Assembly: GCF_001266615.1 (NCBI RefSeq)
Contig: NZ_LGHZ01000032.1
Span: 62,001 to 126,000, forward strand
Reading direction: 5' to 3'
From: Kluyvera genomosp. 1
GTDB lineage: Bacteria > Pseudomonadota > Gammaproteobacteria > Enterobacterales > Enterobacteriaceae
Length of the DNA: 64,000 nt
The translations under genes were made by a program, and so were the position numbers. The notes below the pieces were generated by a model. The model worked only from the letters and a program-made list of their open reading frames with translations, searched no databases and was not told where the DNA came from. Shown here one piece after another: positions 7,649 through 16,350 of this stretch. The first letter of the stretch is position 1. Every line of letters begins with the position of its first letter.

Positions 7649-9729
7649 GTGTCGTAGGGGAACGTGTCGTTATCGTTCACCAGATCCCAGGCCGCGTGCG
7701 TCTGCGCATATCCGCTCTGGCTAACTACCCTGACGCCGCCGGATGGCTGAAACAGCAAATTCTCACCTTTCCCGGCGTGAGCGGCGTGCGTATTCGCCCC
7801 TCGGCGAGAAGTGCTGTGATCCAATGGGATCGTGCGCGAACCTCTGCGACAGAGATTGTTGCTGCGGTTGAGGCGTTGAATTGGCAGATGGCGGACGACA
7901 TCGAATTCGAAACCGAGTACTGCGGTGGCGATAACCTGCTTAATCTTGCCGGTCTGGCGCTGACCCAGGTTCTGCCTAACCGCTGGGCGCGGCTGCCAGC
8001 GGCATTGTTGACCGCGCCGACGATCCTCGAAGGGGCCGATACTTTACGCCAGGGGCAGCTCAAGGTCGAAGTGCTTGATGCGCTGGCGCTTAGTCTGTCA
8101 ATGCTCCGCGGTGACAGCCGCACGGCCATGTTGACTCAGTCGTTGTTGACGCTGGGTGAATACATGGAGCAGGAAACCAGCCGTCACTCTGATGCGCTGC
8201 TGGCCGATCTCATGCAGCCGCGCGAGCACCCGGTATGGGTCGAACGTGCGGGTGAAAGCGTTGAAATCAACAGTAGCGAGCTGGTGGCGGGCGATGTCAT
8301 GCTGCTTGGCCCGGGGGATAATATTCCCGCTGACGGTACCGTGTTGCGCGGTGTCGCCCAGGTCAATCAGGCATCGATGACCGGTGAAAGCGTACCGGTG
8401 CGTCGCGAAGCGGGTTCATGGGTGTATGCGGGAACGCAAATCCAGGAAGGGAACGTCGCAATTACCGCCGAGCAGGTGGGGGAATCCTCTTCTACCGCGC
8501 ATATTCGCCGCTTTATCCGCGACTCTCTGACCCAGCGTAGCGAAACGCAGCAGGTAACGCAGCAAATGGCCGATCGTCGCGTGGCGATTACGCTGGGGGT
8601 GGGGGCTGCCGTGTTTGCGATGACTCGCAGTTGGGAGCGTCTGGCGTCGGTATTCCTCGTCGACTACTCCTGCGCGCTGAAGCTCAGTACGCCAATTGCC
8701 TTTAAATCGATTATGTATCGTGCCGCGCAGAGCGGTCTGTTGCTGAAAGGCGGCAGAGCGATTGAGAAACTGGCGGATGTTGACACGGTGGTGTTTGATA
8801 AAACCGGCACCCTGACGCATGACCAGATGCAGGTCACCGACGTTATCAGCTTTAATGATCAGCTGGTACAGGCAAAACGCCTGCTGGCGATTGCCGCTTC
8901 GGTAGAAGAGCACAGCAACCATCCACTGGCCCATGCGGTGGTGGCAGCAGCAGAACACCATGAGTTGCCGCATATTCCGCACGGTGAGGTGGAATACGTG
9001 ATTGCGCACGGCCTGCTGTGTGCGCTGGAAGACCATCAGATGGTGATCGGCAGCCGCCACTTCCTTGATTGCCACTACGATATTGATTTCTCACCGTATG
9101 AGGAAGAAATCAGCGAGCTGGAAGCCAAGGGACGCCACCTGTTGTTTATCGGCTTTGACGATCAACTGGTGGGAATGATTGGCCTGCAGGATCATCTGCG
9201 CGATGAAGCCTCTGAGGTGATCGCTCAACTGAAAGCATCGGGGATCCGTCAGGTCGTTCTGTTGACCGGCGATCGTGCGGAGAAAGCCTGCCAATTAGCA
9301 GAGCGTGTGGGTATTGACCGCTACGTTGCCGAAGCGACGCCGGAAAGCAAAGTTGAGGTTGTGCGGGCGCTACAGGCGGCGGGGCATAAAGTCCTGTTTG
9401 TCGGCGACGGCATCAACGACGCACCGGTGCTGACTCAGGCGGACGTTGGTTTAGCGATGAACCAAAGTACCGAACTTGCGCAGCAGGCGGCGGATGCGGT
9501 GCTGTTGCAAGATAATCTGCACGGCGTGATAGCTGCCCGTGAGCTATCGACGGAGGCGATGAAGCTGGTAAACAGCAACATTAAACTGACCGAGTGGATC
9601 AACAGTGCCATCATGCTGGCGGCCGCGCTGGGCTGGTTGTCGCCTGGTGCCAGTGCAATGCTGCATAACGGCACCACGCTAGGCGTGCTGCTACGTTCGT
9701 TGGCGGCGAAAAAAGGGCGTGGGGAGTAG
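7645..9729 (+). CDS. P1B-type metal-transporting ATPase, FezB-like
   Basis: A 694-residue heavy-metal P-type ATPase. In order: an HMA2 domain with HQIPGRVRLR (residues 12-21) instead of a CxxC metal site; the actuator-domain TGES (246-249); a membrane motif YSCALKLSTP (Cys343) in place of the usual CPC/CPx; the phosphorylated DKTGT (Asp385); the HP dipeptide (His426-Pro427) of the nucleotide-binding domain; and the hinge GDGINDAP (from 587). All catalytic elements are intact. The RPGR-type N-terminus, the SCA-type membrane motif and the surrounding small membrane proteins fit the P1B-6 ATPases of ferrosome loci, which are thought to move iron into a membrane compartment. GTG start; last gene before a terminator. 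Substrate is inferred. Confidence 0.85.
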   Translation: MSVVGERVVIVHQIPGRVRLRISALANYPDAAGWLKQQILTFPGVSGVRIRPSARSAVIQWDRARTSATEIVAAVEALNWQMADDIEFETEYCGGDNLLNLAGLALTQVLPNRWARLPAALLTAPTILEGADTLRQGQLKVEVLDALALSLSMLRGDSRTAMLTQSLLTLGEYMEQETSRHSDALLADLMQPREHPVWVERAGESVEINSSELVAGDVMLLGPGDNIPADGTVLRGVAQVNQASMTGESVPVRREAGSWVYAGTQIQEGNVAITAEQVGESSSTAHIRRFIRDSLTQRSETQQVTQQMADRRVAITLGVGAAVFAMTRSWERLASVFLVDYSCALKLSTPIAFKSIMYRAAQSGLLLKGGRAIEKLADVDTVVFDKTGTLTHDQMQVTDVISFNDQLVQAKRLLAIAASVEEHSNHPLAHAVVAAAEHHELPHIPHGEVEYVIAHGLLCALEDHQMVIGSRHFLDCHYDIDFSPYEEEISELEAKGRHLLFIGFDDQLVGMIGLQDHLRDEASEVIAQLKASGIRQVVLLTGDRAEKACQLAERVGIDRYVAEATPESKVEVVRALQAAGHKVLFVGDGINDAPVLTQADVGLAMNQSTELAQQAADAVLLQDNLHGVIAARELSTEAMKLVNSNIKLTEWINSAIMLAAALGWLSPGASAMLHNGTTLGVLLRSLAAKKGRGE

Positions 9730-9733
9730 ATTT

Positions 9734-9772
9734 CCCCTTACCCTAACCCTCTCCCCAAAGGGGAGAGGGGAC
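9734..9772. repeat. short GC-rich palindromic repeat, copy 1
   Basis: CCCTAACCCTCTCCCC and GGGGAGAGGGG arms form a hairpin immediately after the ATPase gene. Nearly the same unit occurs after sdhB. It has the look of a dispersed REP-like enterobacterial palindrome in a 3' untranslated region. Confidence 0.7.
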
Positions 9773-9849
9773 CGTTTAGCGGCGTTTATAGCATGGTGTT
9801 GCGATATTCATATTTCTGCACGCTCTGATGTTCTCCCTCGCCAAAAAAC

Positions 9850-9882
9850 AAAAGCCCCTGATGTCACCATCAGGGGCTTTTC
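9850..9882. terminator. bidirectional terminator between the fez-like operon and asnB
   Basis: AAAAGCCCCTGATG, a short loop and CATCAGGGGCTTTT form a strong stem flanked by A-rich and T-rich tracts. It can end both the rightward ATPase operon and leftward asnB transcription. Confidence 0.85.
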
Positions 9883-9898
9883 TCTTTATGTCACTTGC

Positions 9899-11563
9899 TT
9901 ACTGATACGCAGACTGGTGCACGCCTACCGCACGGCCTGAAGGGTCGTCCATGGTTTTGAACGCTTCATCCCACTCAATCGCTTTTGCCGATGAGCAGGC
10001 GACTGATGGGCCACCAGGGACACATTCTGCGGCGCTTGGCAGCGGGAACAGTTCTTCGAAGATTTCACGGTACAGATAGCCTTCTTTCGACGTCGGCGTG
10101 TTGTACTGGAAGCGGAAGTGAGCGGTTTCCAGCTGCTGGTCAGTGACCTGCTTCGCGGCTACTTCTTTTAACGTATCAATCCAGCTGTAGCCGACACCAT
10201 CAGAGAACTGCTCTTTCTGGCGCCACGCCACGCTTGCTGGCAGATAAGACTCGAAGCACTCGCGCAGCACGTGTTTTTCCATTTTGCCGTTGCCGCACAT
10301 TTTATCCTGCGGGTTGATGCGCATCGCTACGTCGAGGAATTTCTTATCCAGGAACGGTACGCGCGCTTCCACGCCCCAGGCGGACATCGCTTTGTTGGCT
10401 CGTGCACAGTCATACATGTGCAGCGCCTGCAGCTTACGTACGGTCTCTTCGTGGAGCTCTTTAGCGTTTGGCGCTTTATGGAAGTACAGGTAGCCACCAA
10501 ACACTTCATCAGAACCTTCGCCAGACAGTACCATTTTGATGCCCATCGCTTTGATTTTACGTGACATCAGATACATTGGCGTCGAGGCGCGGATGGTGGT
10601 CACATCGTAGGTTTCGATGTGGTAAATAACATCGCGAATCGCATCCAGACCTTCCTGCACGGTGAAGTGAATTTCATGGTGCACGGTGCCAAGATGGTTT
10701 GCCACTTCCTGAGCCGCTTTCAGGTCAGGAGAACCTTCCAGACCTACAGCAAAGGAGTGCAACTGCGGCCACCAGGCTTCTGAACGCTCCTGATCTTCCA
10801 CGCGGCGTGCGGCGAATTTCTTGGTGATCGCCGAGATAACCGAAGAATCCAGGCCGCCAGACAGCAGTACACCGTAAGGCACGTCGGACATCAGGTGGCT
10901 TTTCACGGACTCTTCCAGTGCCTGACGCAGTTCGTTTTTGTCGGTAACGTTGTCTTTCACCGCATCGTAGTCGAACCAATCACGCTGATAGTACTGACGA
11001 ATTTCGCCGTCTTTGCTCCACAGGTAGCTACCGGCTGGGAACTCTTGAATGGTACGGCAAACCGGGGTCAGCGCTTTCATTTCAGATGCAACGTAGAAGT
11101 TGCCGAACTCATCATGGCCCATGTACAGCGGGATGATACCGATGTGGTCACGGCCAATCAGGTAAGCGTCTTTTTCGCTGTCGTACAGCGCAAAGGCGAA
11201 CATACCCTGCAATTCGTCGAGGAAGTCTGGGCCTTTTTCCTGATACAGCGCGAGGATCACCTCACAGTCAGAACCGGTCTGGAACTGGTAGCGGTCGGCA
11301 TATTCTGCACGCAGCGCCTGATGGTTGTAGATTTCACCGTTGACGGCCAGGGCGTGGGTTTTCTTTTCGTTATACAGCGGCTGAGCGCCGGCGTTGACGT
11401 CAACAATCGACAGACGTTCATGCGCCAGAATCGCTTTATCGCAAGCGTAAATACCGGACCAGTCTGGGCCACGGTGACGCATCAGGCGGGAGAGCTCCAG
11501 CGCTTTTTTACGCAGCTCGCCCGCGTCAGTTTTAATATCCAGTACACCGAAAATAGAACACAT
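9899..11563 (-). CDS. asnB: asparagine synthase B (glutamine-hydrolysing)
   Basis: Makes asparagine from aspartate, ATP and glutamine. The 554-residue length is the E. coli length. Cys2 after the initiator Met (MCSIFGV) is the nucleophile of the class II glutamine amidotransferase domain, with RLSIVD and NGEIYNH further along; the synthetase domain has the PP-loop SGGLDSS near residue 232 and SGEGSDEVFGGY. It normally lies upstream of the nag genes and next to the methionine/glutamine tRNA cluster; here the fez-like block sits between asnB and those tRNAs. Confidence 0.97.
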   Translation of the reverse strand: MCSIFGVLDIKTDAGELRKKALELSRLMRHRGPDWSGIYACDKAILAHERLSIVDVNAGAQPLYNEKKTHALAVNGEIYNHQALRAEYADRYQFQTGSDCEVILALYQEKGPDFLDELQGMFAFALYDSEKDAYLIGRDHIGIIPLYMGHDEFGNFYVASEMKALTPVCRTIQEFPAGSYLWSKDGEIRQYYQRDWFDYDAVKDNVTDKNELRQALEESVKSHLMSDVPYGVLLSGGLDSSVISAITKKFAARRVEDQERSEAWWPQLHSFAVGLEGSPDLKAAQEVANHLGTVHHEIHFTVQEGLDAIRDVIYHIETYDVTTIRASTPMYLMSRKIKAMGIKMVLSGEGSDEVFGGYLYFHKAPNAKELHEETVRKLQALHMYDCARANKAMSAWGVEARVPFLDKKFLDVAMRINPQDKMCGNGKMEKHVLRECFESYLPASVAWRQKEQFSDGVGYSWIDTLKEVAAKQVTDQQLETAHFRFQYNTPTSKEGYLYREIFEELFPLPSAAECVPGGPSVACSSAKAIEWDEAFKTMDDPSGRAVGVHQSAYQ

Positions 11564-11952
11564 AGACTTCTCCGTTAACCCTGTAGTGTTGTGCTGTTTT
11601 ATTGTGCGGCGCTGCGCTATCGCGGTGCCTTTGCATGACTAAAAAAATGCCGCAAAGGAGCGATGGGTGCAAGGCTTTTTCGGCCTCAGAAAGAAATAAT
11701 GCAATAGGGGTTAATGAATACTAAAAAATACGTACGTTAGTTTCCCTATTATTGATGAATCATCATTTTAAACGCATTTTTTTTAGTGGATCTATTTCTT
11801 AGGGGCTGATGGTTGGTGAAGTCTGCGAATACTGCAGGATAACGTTAGAGAGGGTCAGCGAAATGCAGGGAGAAAAGAGGCTGTTAGGCGGAAATCGGCC
11901 GATGCCCGGCTGGGCATCGGTATAGTCGCTGCGGATGGCAGCGGCTGGGTCA
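11564..11952. other. asnB-nagD intergenic region
   Basis: A 389-bp gap with no credible ORF. The half next to asnB is AT-rich and must hold the leftward asnB promoter; on the minus strand a TTGCAC...CATTTT-like pair is visible, but I could not settle on one promoter. Near nagD (about 11897-11922) is a hairpin with CGATGCCC/GGGCATCG arms and no U-run, perhaps the 3' end of the nag transcript. Confidence 0.5.
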
Positions 11953-12705
11953 TTAAAGGATATCGATTTCGGCGACCGATGGGTATATCCACGAAGGTCT
12001 GAACGGCATGTTGTCGATGTCATCAACGGTGGAGACGCCGGACAGAACCAGAATCGTCTCCAGCCCGGCCTGGAAGCCGGCCAGAATATCGGTGCGAAGA
12101 TTATCGCCGACTATCACGGTCTGCTCTGAATGCGCCTGCATTTTGTTCAGCGCGGCGCGGATGATCCATGGGCTAGGTTTACCGACGACAAACGGCTTAC
12201 GGCCGGAGATTTTTTCGATACCGGCGCAAAGTGCGCCACAGGCTGGGTAGTAGCCGCGGCCGTGGGTGTCTGGGTTGGTTGCGATAAAGCGTGCGCCGTT
12301 GGCCACGAAGAATGCCGCCTTGTGCATCATCTCCCAGTTAAAGGAGCGAGTTTCACCCACGATAACGAAGTCCGGATTGACGTCGGTAATGGTGAACCCG
12401 GCCTTATAGAGTTCGTGGATCAATGCGCCTTCGCCGACAACGTACGCTTTTTTTCCTTCCTGACGACGCAGGAAATCGGCTGTTGCCATGGCGGAGGTAT
12501 AAAACACGCTGTCAGGCACGTCGATGCCTGCGGTGGCGAAGCGGTTCGCCAAATCCTGGCCCGTTTGTGAAGGGTAGTTGGTCAGACAGAGAAACGGCAT
12601 ACCTTTATCCAGTACGCGCGCGACGAATTCTGCCGCGCCCGGCACGGCGACGTTGTCGTGCATCAGCACGCCGTCAATATCACAGATTACATTCTGAATG
12701 GTCAT
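11953..12705 (-). CDS. nagD: NagD, HAD-type ribonucleotide monophosphatase
   Basis: HAD-superfamily phosphatase (NagD subclass) active on UMP/GMP-like nucleotides. It has the N-terminal nucleophile motif ICDIDGVL (DxD at residues 8-10) and the distal VGDNLRTDIL motif near residue 205 for Mg binding. The 250-residue length is that of the E. coli enzyme. It is the last gene of the leftward nagBACD operon, 68 bp after nagC, and its role in amino-sugar metabolism is still unclear even in E. coli. Confidence 0.95.
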   Translation of the reverse strand: MTIQNVICDIDGVLMHDNVAVPGAAEFVARVLDKGMPFLCLTNYPSQTGQDLANRFATAGIDVPDSVFYTSAMATADFLRRQEGKKAYVVGEGALIHELYKAGFTITDVNPDFVIVGETRSFNWEMMHKAAFFVANGARFIATNPDTHGRGYYPACGALCAGIEKISGRKPFVVGKPSPWIIRAALNKMQAHSEQTVIVGDNLRTDILAGFQAGLETILVLSGVSTVDDIDNMPFRPSWIYPSVAEIDIL

Positions 12706-12773
12706 GGACTACCTGGCGTTTGTTTTTAAAGAGGCGTAATTATACACGTTATCCTCAGCATTACCTCTTACGA

Positions 12774-13994
12774 CTAGCCTTCCAGCAAATGCTGTAGCAA
12801 AGAGCCGTTTAACATCGCACGTTTGACTAACGCAAAAGCGCCAATTGCAGAACGATGGTCGAGGGTAGAGCGCACCACCGGCAGATTTTTGCGAAATGCC
12901 TTCAAAACCTGAGTGTTAATGCAGCCTTCAATGGCTGGCAGCAGCACGCGATCGGCCTCGATGATTTCTCCGGCAATGACCACTTTCTGCGGGTTGAAGA
13001 GGTTAATGGCGATAGCGATGGTTTTACCCAGATGACGCCCTACATGCTCAATCACCTCGGTTGCCAGCGGGTCGCCTTTATTGGCGGCTTTGCAGATGGT
13101 TTTGATATGGCAATCGTCAAGCGTCAGTCGGCTCTGATAGCCCTGTTCCAGCAGATGGCGTACGCGTTGTTCGATGGCGGCATTGGCGGCGACGGTTTCC
13201 AGACAGCCAAAGTTACCGCAGTGGCAGCGCTCGCCCAGCGGGTCGACCTGAATATGGCCGATTTCGCCGACGTTACCGTTACGGCCGATAAAAATGCGTC
13301 CATTGGAGATGATCCCAGCGCCCGTCCCGCGGTGTACGCGCACCAAAATGGAGTCTTCACAGTCGTGACTTGCCCCAAAATAGTGCTCTGCCAACGCCAG
13401 GCTGCGGATGTCATGGCCCACAAAGCAGGTGACTTTAAAGCGTTTTTCCAGCGCTTCGACTAAACGCCAGTTTTCTACCGGGATATGCGGCATATAGCGA
13501 ATGACGCCGCTTTCGGGATCGACAAGGCCTGGCAGGATAACTGAGATAGCAATCAGTTCGCGGATTTTCCGCTGGCACGATTCAATAAAGGTGGCAATCG
13601 TGTTGAGCAGGGCATGCTCCAGGGTCTCCTGGGTGCGCTCAGGCAGCGGATAGTGCTCTTCAGCGACCGCTTTACTGCTCAGATCGTAGAGTGTCAGGGT
13701 GGTGTCATGACGGCCAAGACGCACGCCGATAGCGTGGAAATTGCGGGTTTCGGTGATGATAGAGATAGCGCGGCGGCCCCCGGTGGAGGCCTGCTGATCG
13801 ACTTCTTTGATCAATCCGCGCTCAATAAGCTGACGCGTGATTTTTGTCACGCTGGCGGGCGCAAGCTGGCTTTGTTCGGCAATCTGAATACGCGAGATTG
13901 GACCATGCTGGTCAATCAGGCGATAAACGGCCGCGCTGTTTAGCTGTTTTACGAGGTCAACATTACCAATTTGAGCTTGTCCACCTGATGTCAT
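12774..13994 (-). CDS. nagC: N-acetylglucosamine repressor NagC
   Basis: ROK-family regulator that binds GlcNAc-6-phosphate. An N-terminal winged helix (SRIQIAEQSQLAPASVTKI, residues 34-52) is followed by the ROK sugar-binding domain with GTGAGI and the zinc motif CHCGNFGC. The 406 residues match E. coli NagC. It represses nagBACD and nagE through paired operators in the nagB-nagE gap and also acts at chiP; operator-like sequences for both are visible in this window. It lies 8 bp downstream of nagA. Confidence 0.97.
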   Translation of the reverse strand: MTSGGQAQIGNVDLVKQLNSAAVYRLIDQHGPISRIQIAEQSQLAPASVTKITRQLIERGLIKEVDQQASTGGRRAISIITETRNFHAIGVRLGRHDTTLTLYDLSSKAVAEEHYPLPERTQETLEHALLNTIATFIESCQRKIRELIAISVILPGLVDPESGVIRYMPHIPVENWRLVEALEKRFKVTCFVGHDIRSLALAEHYFGASHDCEDSILVRVHRGTGAGIISNGRIFIGRNGNVGEIGHIQVDPLGERCHCGNFGCLETVAANAAIEQRVRHLLEQGYQSRLTLDDCHIKTICKAANKGDPLATEVIEHVGRHLGKTIAIAINLFNPQKVVIAGEIIEADRVLLPAIEGCINTQVLKAFRKNLPVVRSTLDHRSAIGAFALVKRAMLNGSLLQHLLEG

Positions 13995-14002
13995 ACTTTC
14001 TC

Positions 14003-15151
14003 TTACTTAGTAACGACCTCGTTGCCATTAACGATGGTCTTGATGATTTTAAAGTCGTGGGTGAACGCAGTAAGGTTCGCCACTTTACCTGGAGCAATAC
14101 TACCCAGCTGTTTGTCGACGCCAATGGCGCGGGCAGGGTAGAGGGTTGCCATACGCAGCACTTCGTCGAGCGCGATGTTGGCGTGATTAACGAGGTTACG
14201 CACCCCTTCAATCATGGTCAGGGACGAACCGCTCAAGGTGCCGTTTTCGTCAACACAAAGTCCATTACGGTAGTATATTGTTTTACCAGCAAAAATGAAC
14301 TGCTCAATATTGGCACCCGCCGGCGCTGTTGCATCGGTGACGAGACACAGCTTATCGCCTTTTAAGCGCTTGGCGTTACGAATATTGATGTAGTCAACGT
14401 GCAGGCCATCGGCGATGATGCCGCAGTAGATTTCGTTAGCATCAAGAATAGCGCCGGTCAGGCCGGGCTCGCGGCCGGACATATACGGCATCGCGTTAAA
14501 CAGGTGTGTGGCAAAAGAAATACCCGCACGGAAACCGATGCGCGCTTCCTTCGCCGTGGCGTTAGAGTGACCAGCAGAAACCACGATACCGGCATTGGCC
14601 AACTGGGTAATTACCGCGGGATCGACCATCTCTGGTGCCAGAGTGACTTTAGTGATGACATCGGCGTTATCACACAGGAATTTCACCAGCTCAGCGTCAG
14701 GCTTACGCACGAAGCTTGGGTTGTGCGTCCCTTTTTTGACGATGTTCAGCCATGGGCCTTCAAGGTGCAGACCGAGCGCCTGGTTAGGGTGTTTCGCCAG
14801 ATACTCACGCATCACGCGTACGCCCTGTTTCATCAGATCGTCGCAAGTGGTGATGAGGGTTGGCAGGAAGTTGGTGCAGCCCGATTTCTCGTTGGCTTCC
14901 TGCATGATTTCCAGCGTTTCAACGGTCACCGCTTCAGCAGTATCGTTGAACTGTACGCCGCCGCAGCCGTTAAGCTGAACGTCGATAAAGCCAGGGGCGA
15001 GTATGGCGCCATTAACGGAACGCTGTTCGACGTTCGCTGGTACATCAGCCAGTGGGCAAATACGTTCAATAAGGCCATTGGCGACGATAATCGCATGGTC
15101 ATCCAGAATTTCGTGACCGGTATAAATCCGGCCATGGGTTAATGCATACAT
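14003..15151 (-). CDS. nagA: N-acetylglucosamine-6-phosphate deacetylase
   Basis: Amidohydrolase-superfamily enzyme that removes acetate from GlcNAc-6-P, feeding NagB. The 382-residue length is the E. coli length. Visible motifs include [13 protein letters not shown] (residues 54-66), [25 protein letters not shown] and [10 protein letters not shown], which provide metal ligands and the catalytic Asp. It is the second gene of the nagBACD operon, 57 bp after nagB. Confidence 0.97.
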   Translation of the reverse strand: MYALTHGRIYTGHEILDDHAIIVANGLIERICPLADVPANVEQRSVNGAILAPGFIDVQLNGCGGVQFNDTAEAVTVETLEIMQEANEKSGCTNFLPTLITTCDDLMKQGVRVMREYLAKHPNQALGLHLEGPWLNIVKKGTHNPSFVRKPDAELVKFLCDNADVITKVTLAPEMVDPAVITQLANAGIVVSAGHSNATAKEARIGFRAGISFATHLFNAMPYMSGREPGLTGAILDANEIYCGIIADGLHVDYINIRNAKRLKGDKLCLVTDATAPAGANIEQFIFAGKTIYYRNGLCVDENGTLSGSSLTMIEGVRNLVNHANIALDEVLRMATLYPARAIGVDKQLGSIAPGKVANLTAFTHDFKIIKTIVNGNEVVTK

Positions 15152-15208
15152 TACGACCCCCGGTGTTCAAAAATGTTGTCCCGCGGCGAGCCACGGGACG
15201 GTAAGACA

Positions 15209-16009
15209 TTACAGACCTTTGATATTTTCCGCTTCGAGCTCGTTGAAATATTTCAGGGTCTTAACCTTCAACTCCATGGTGGAAGGCTCATCGCAGACGA
15301 TCAGTGATTTCGGATGCAGCTGCAGACAGGTAATGGTCCACATGTGGTTGACGTTACCTTCAACCGCCTGCTGCAGAGCCAGCGCTTTCGGTGCGCCCTG
15401 AACCAGAATCATCACTTCTTCCGCATCCAGAAGCGTACCTACGCCTACGGTCAGTGCGTATTTTGGTACCATTGCCACGTCGCCGTCAAAGAAGCGGGAG
15501 TTCGCCACGCGGGTTTCGTGCGTCAAGGTTTTGATACGGGTACGAGAAGAGAGGGAAGAGGCCGGTTCGTTAAACGCGATATGGCCGTCGTTGCCCACAC
15601 CGCCCATGAACAGGTGAATTTTGCCGTATGAACGGATTTTTTCTTCATAGCGGCGGCATTCAGCATCAACATCCGGCGCATTGCCGTTCAGCAGGTTGAT
15701 GTTTTCTGCTGGAATATCGATATGATCGAAGAAGTTACGGTGCATGAAGCTGTGATAGCTTTCCGGATGCTCTTTTGCCAAACCCACGTATTCATCCATA
15801 TTGAATGTGACAACGTGCTTGAAACTAACCTGGCCCGCTTTATGCATTTCGACTAAGACTTTATACGTCGCCAGCGGAGTACCGCCGGTTGGCAGACCGA
15901 GCACGAACGGACGGTCGGCGGTGGGTTTAAATGCGTTGATACGGTTAACGATATGGCGAGCAGCCCATTTGCCGACTTGCTCAGCGTTAACGAGAGGAAT
16001 CAGTCTCAT
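15209..16009 (-). CDS. nagB: glucosamine-6-phosphate deaminase
   Basis: Allosteric deaminase-isomerase that converts glucosamine-6-P to fructose-6-P and ammonia, the entry into glycolysis. All 266 residues fit the family: LPTGGTPL near residue 40, FNMDEYVG (catalytic Asp72), [14 protein letters not shown] (Asp141, His143, Glu148) and a C-terminal [10 protein letters not shown]. First gene of the leftward nag operon; divergent from nagE across a 341-bp NagC/CRP-controlled region. Confidence 0.98.
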   Translation of the reverse strand: MRLIPLVNAEQVGKWAARHIVNRINAFKPTADRPFVLGLPTGGTPLATYKVLVEMHKAGQVSFKHVVTFNMDEYVGLAKEHPESYHSFMHRNFFDHIDIPAENINLLNGNAPDVDAECRRYEEKIRSYGKIHLFMGGVGNDGHIAFNEPASSLSSRTRIKTLTHETRVANSRFFDGDVAMVPKYALTVGVGTLLDAEEVMILVQGAPKALALQQAVEGNVNHMWTITCLQLHPKSLIVCDEPSTMELKVKTLKYFNELEAENIKGL

Positions 16010-16106
16010 TCTTCACCTCAATATGTAAAATGTAAGAAGTTGGCGGATGGCATCTCCATGCATGCTCTAAGCGTAACCTGTTTACATCGACAGGGAGCGA
16101 TCCGTT

Positions 16107-16130
16107 TTGATTTTTTGAATGATAAAATAA
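16107..16130. promoter_or_regulatory. NagC operator, nagB side
   Basis: On the nagB strand this reads TTATTTTATCATTCAAAAAA, AT-rich with a central TCATTC, which closely resembles the nagB-proximal NagC site of E. coli. It pairs with a second site about 95 bp away, the spacing used for the NagC repression loop. Recognition is from memory of the E. coli site. Confidence 0.6.
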
Positions 16131-16174
16131 GTTTTCATAGTTAGCCAGTGAAAGGGAGTGGTGTTGACAATATT

Positions 16175-16192
16175 TGGTGACTATAGTCACAA
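16175..16192. promoter_or_regulatory. CRP site between nagB and nagE
   Basis: The core GGTGAC-TATA-GTCACA is near-palindromic and matches TGTGA-N6-TCACA with one mismatch. It lies between the two NagC operators, as in E. coli, where one CRP site serves both promoters. Confidence 0.7.
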
Positions 16193-16201
16193 AAAACACG
16201 T

Positions 16202-16226
16202 GTTTAATTTGCGATACGAATTAAAC
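16202..16226. promoter_or_regulatory. NagC operator, nagE side
   Basis: A 25-bp inverted repeat: outer arms GTTTAATT and AATTAAAC are perfect around the core TGCGATACG. AT-rich flanks around a CG-containing centre are the NagC pattern. Confidence 0.7.
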
Positions 16227-16350
16227 TTCCACACACTCACAATCCATAAGAGTTGTGAATGCAGTTTACAAGACATCGCAATGTCATGCTTTTTGTAAAA
16301 TAAAAAAATGGCTTAAATGAGCCGTATCGGGGTCTCGTAGGGGGAATAAG

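Noticed and set aside
5177-9898. fez-like block as a tRNA-integrated genomic island
   Set aside because: Islands usually insert at the 3' end of a tRNA gene and carry an integrase; here the block is on the 5' (promoter) side of tRNA-Met, no integrase is present and I saw no repeat of the tRNA 3' end at the far boundary.
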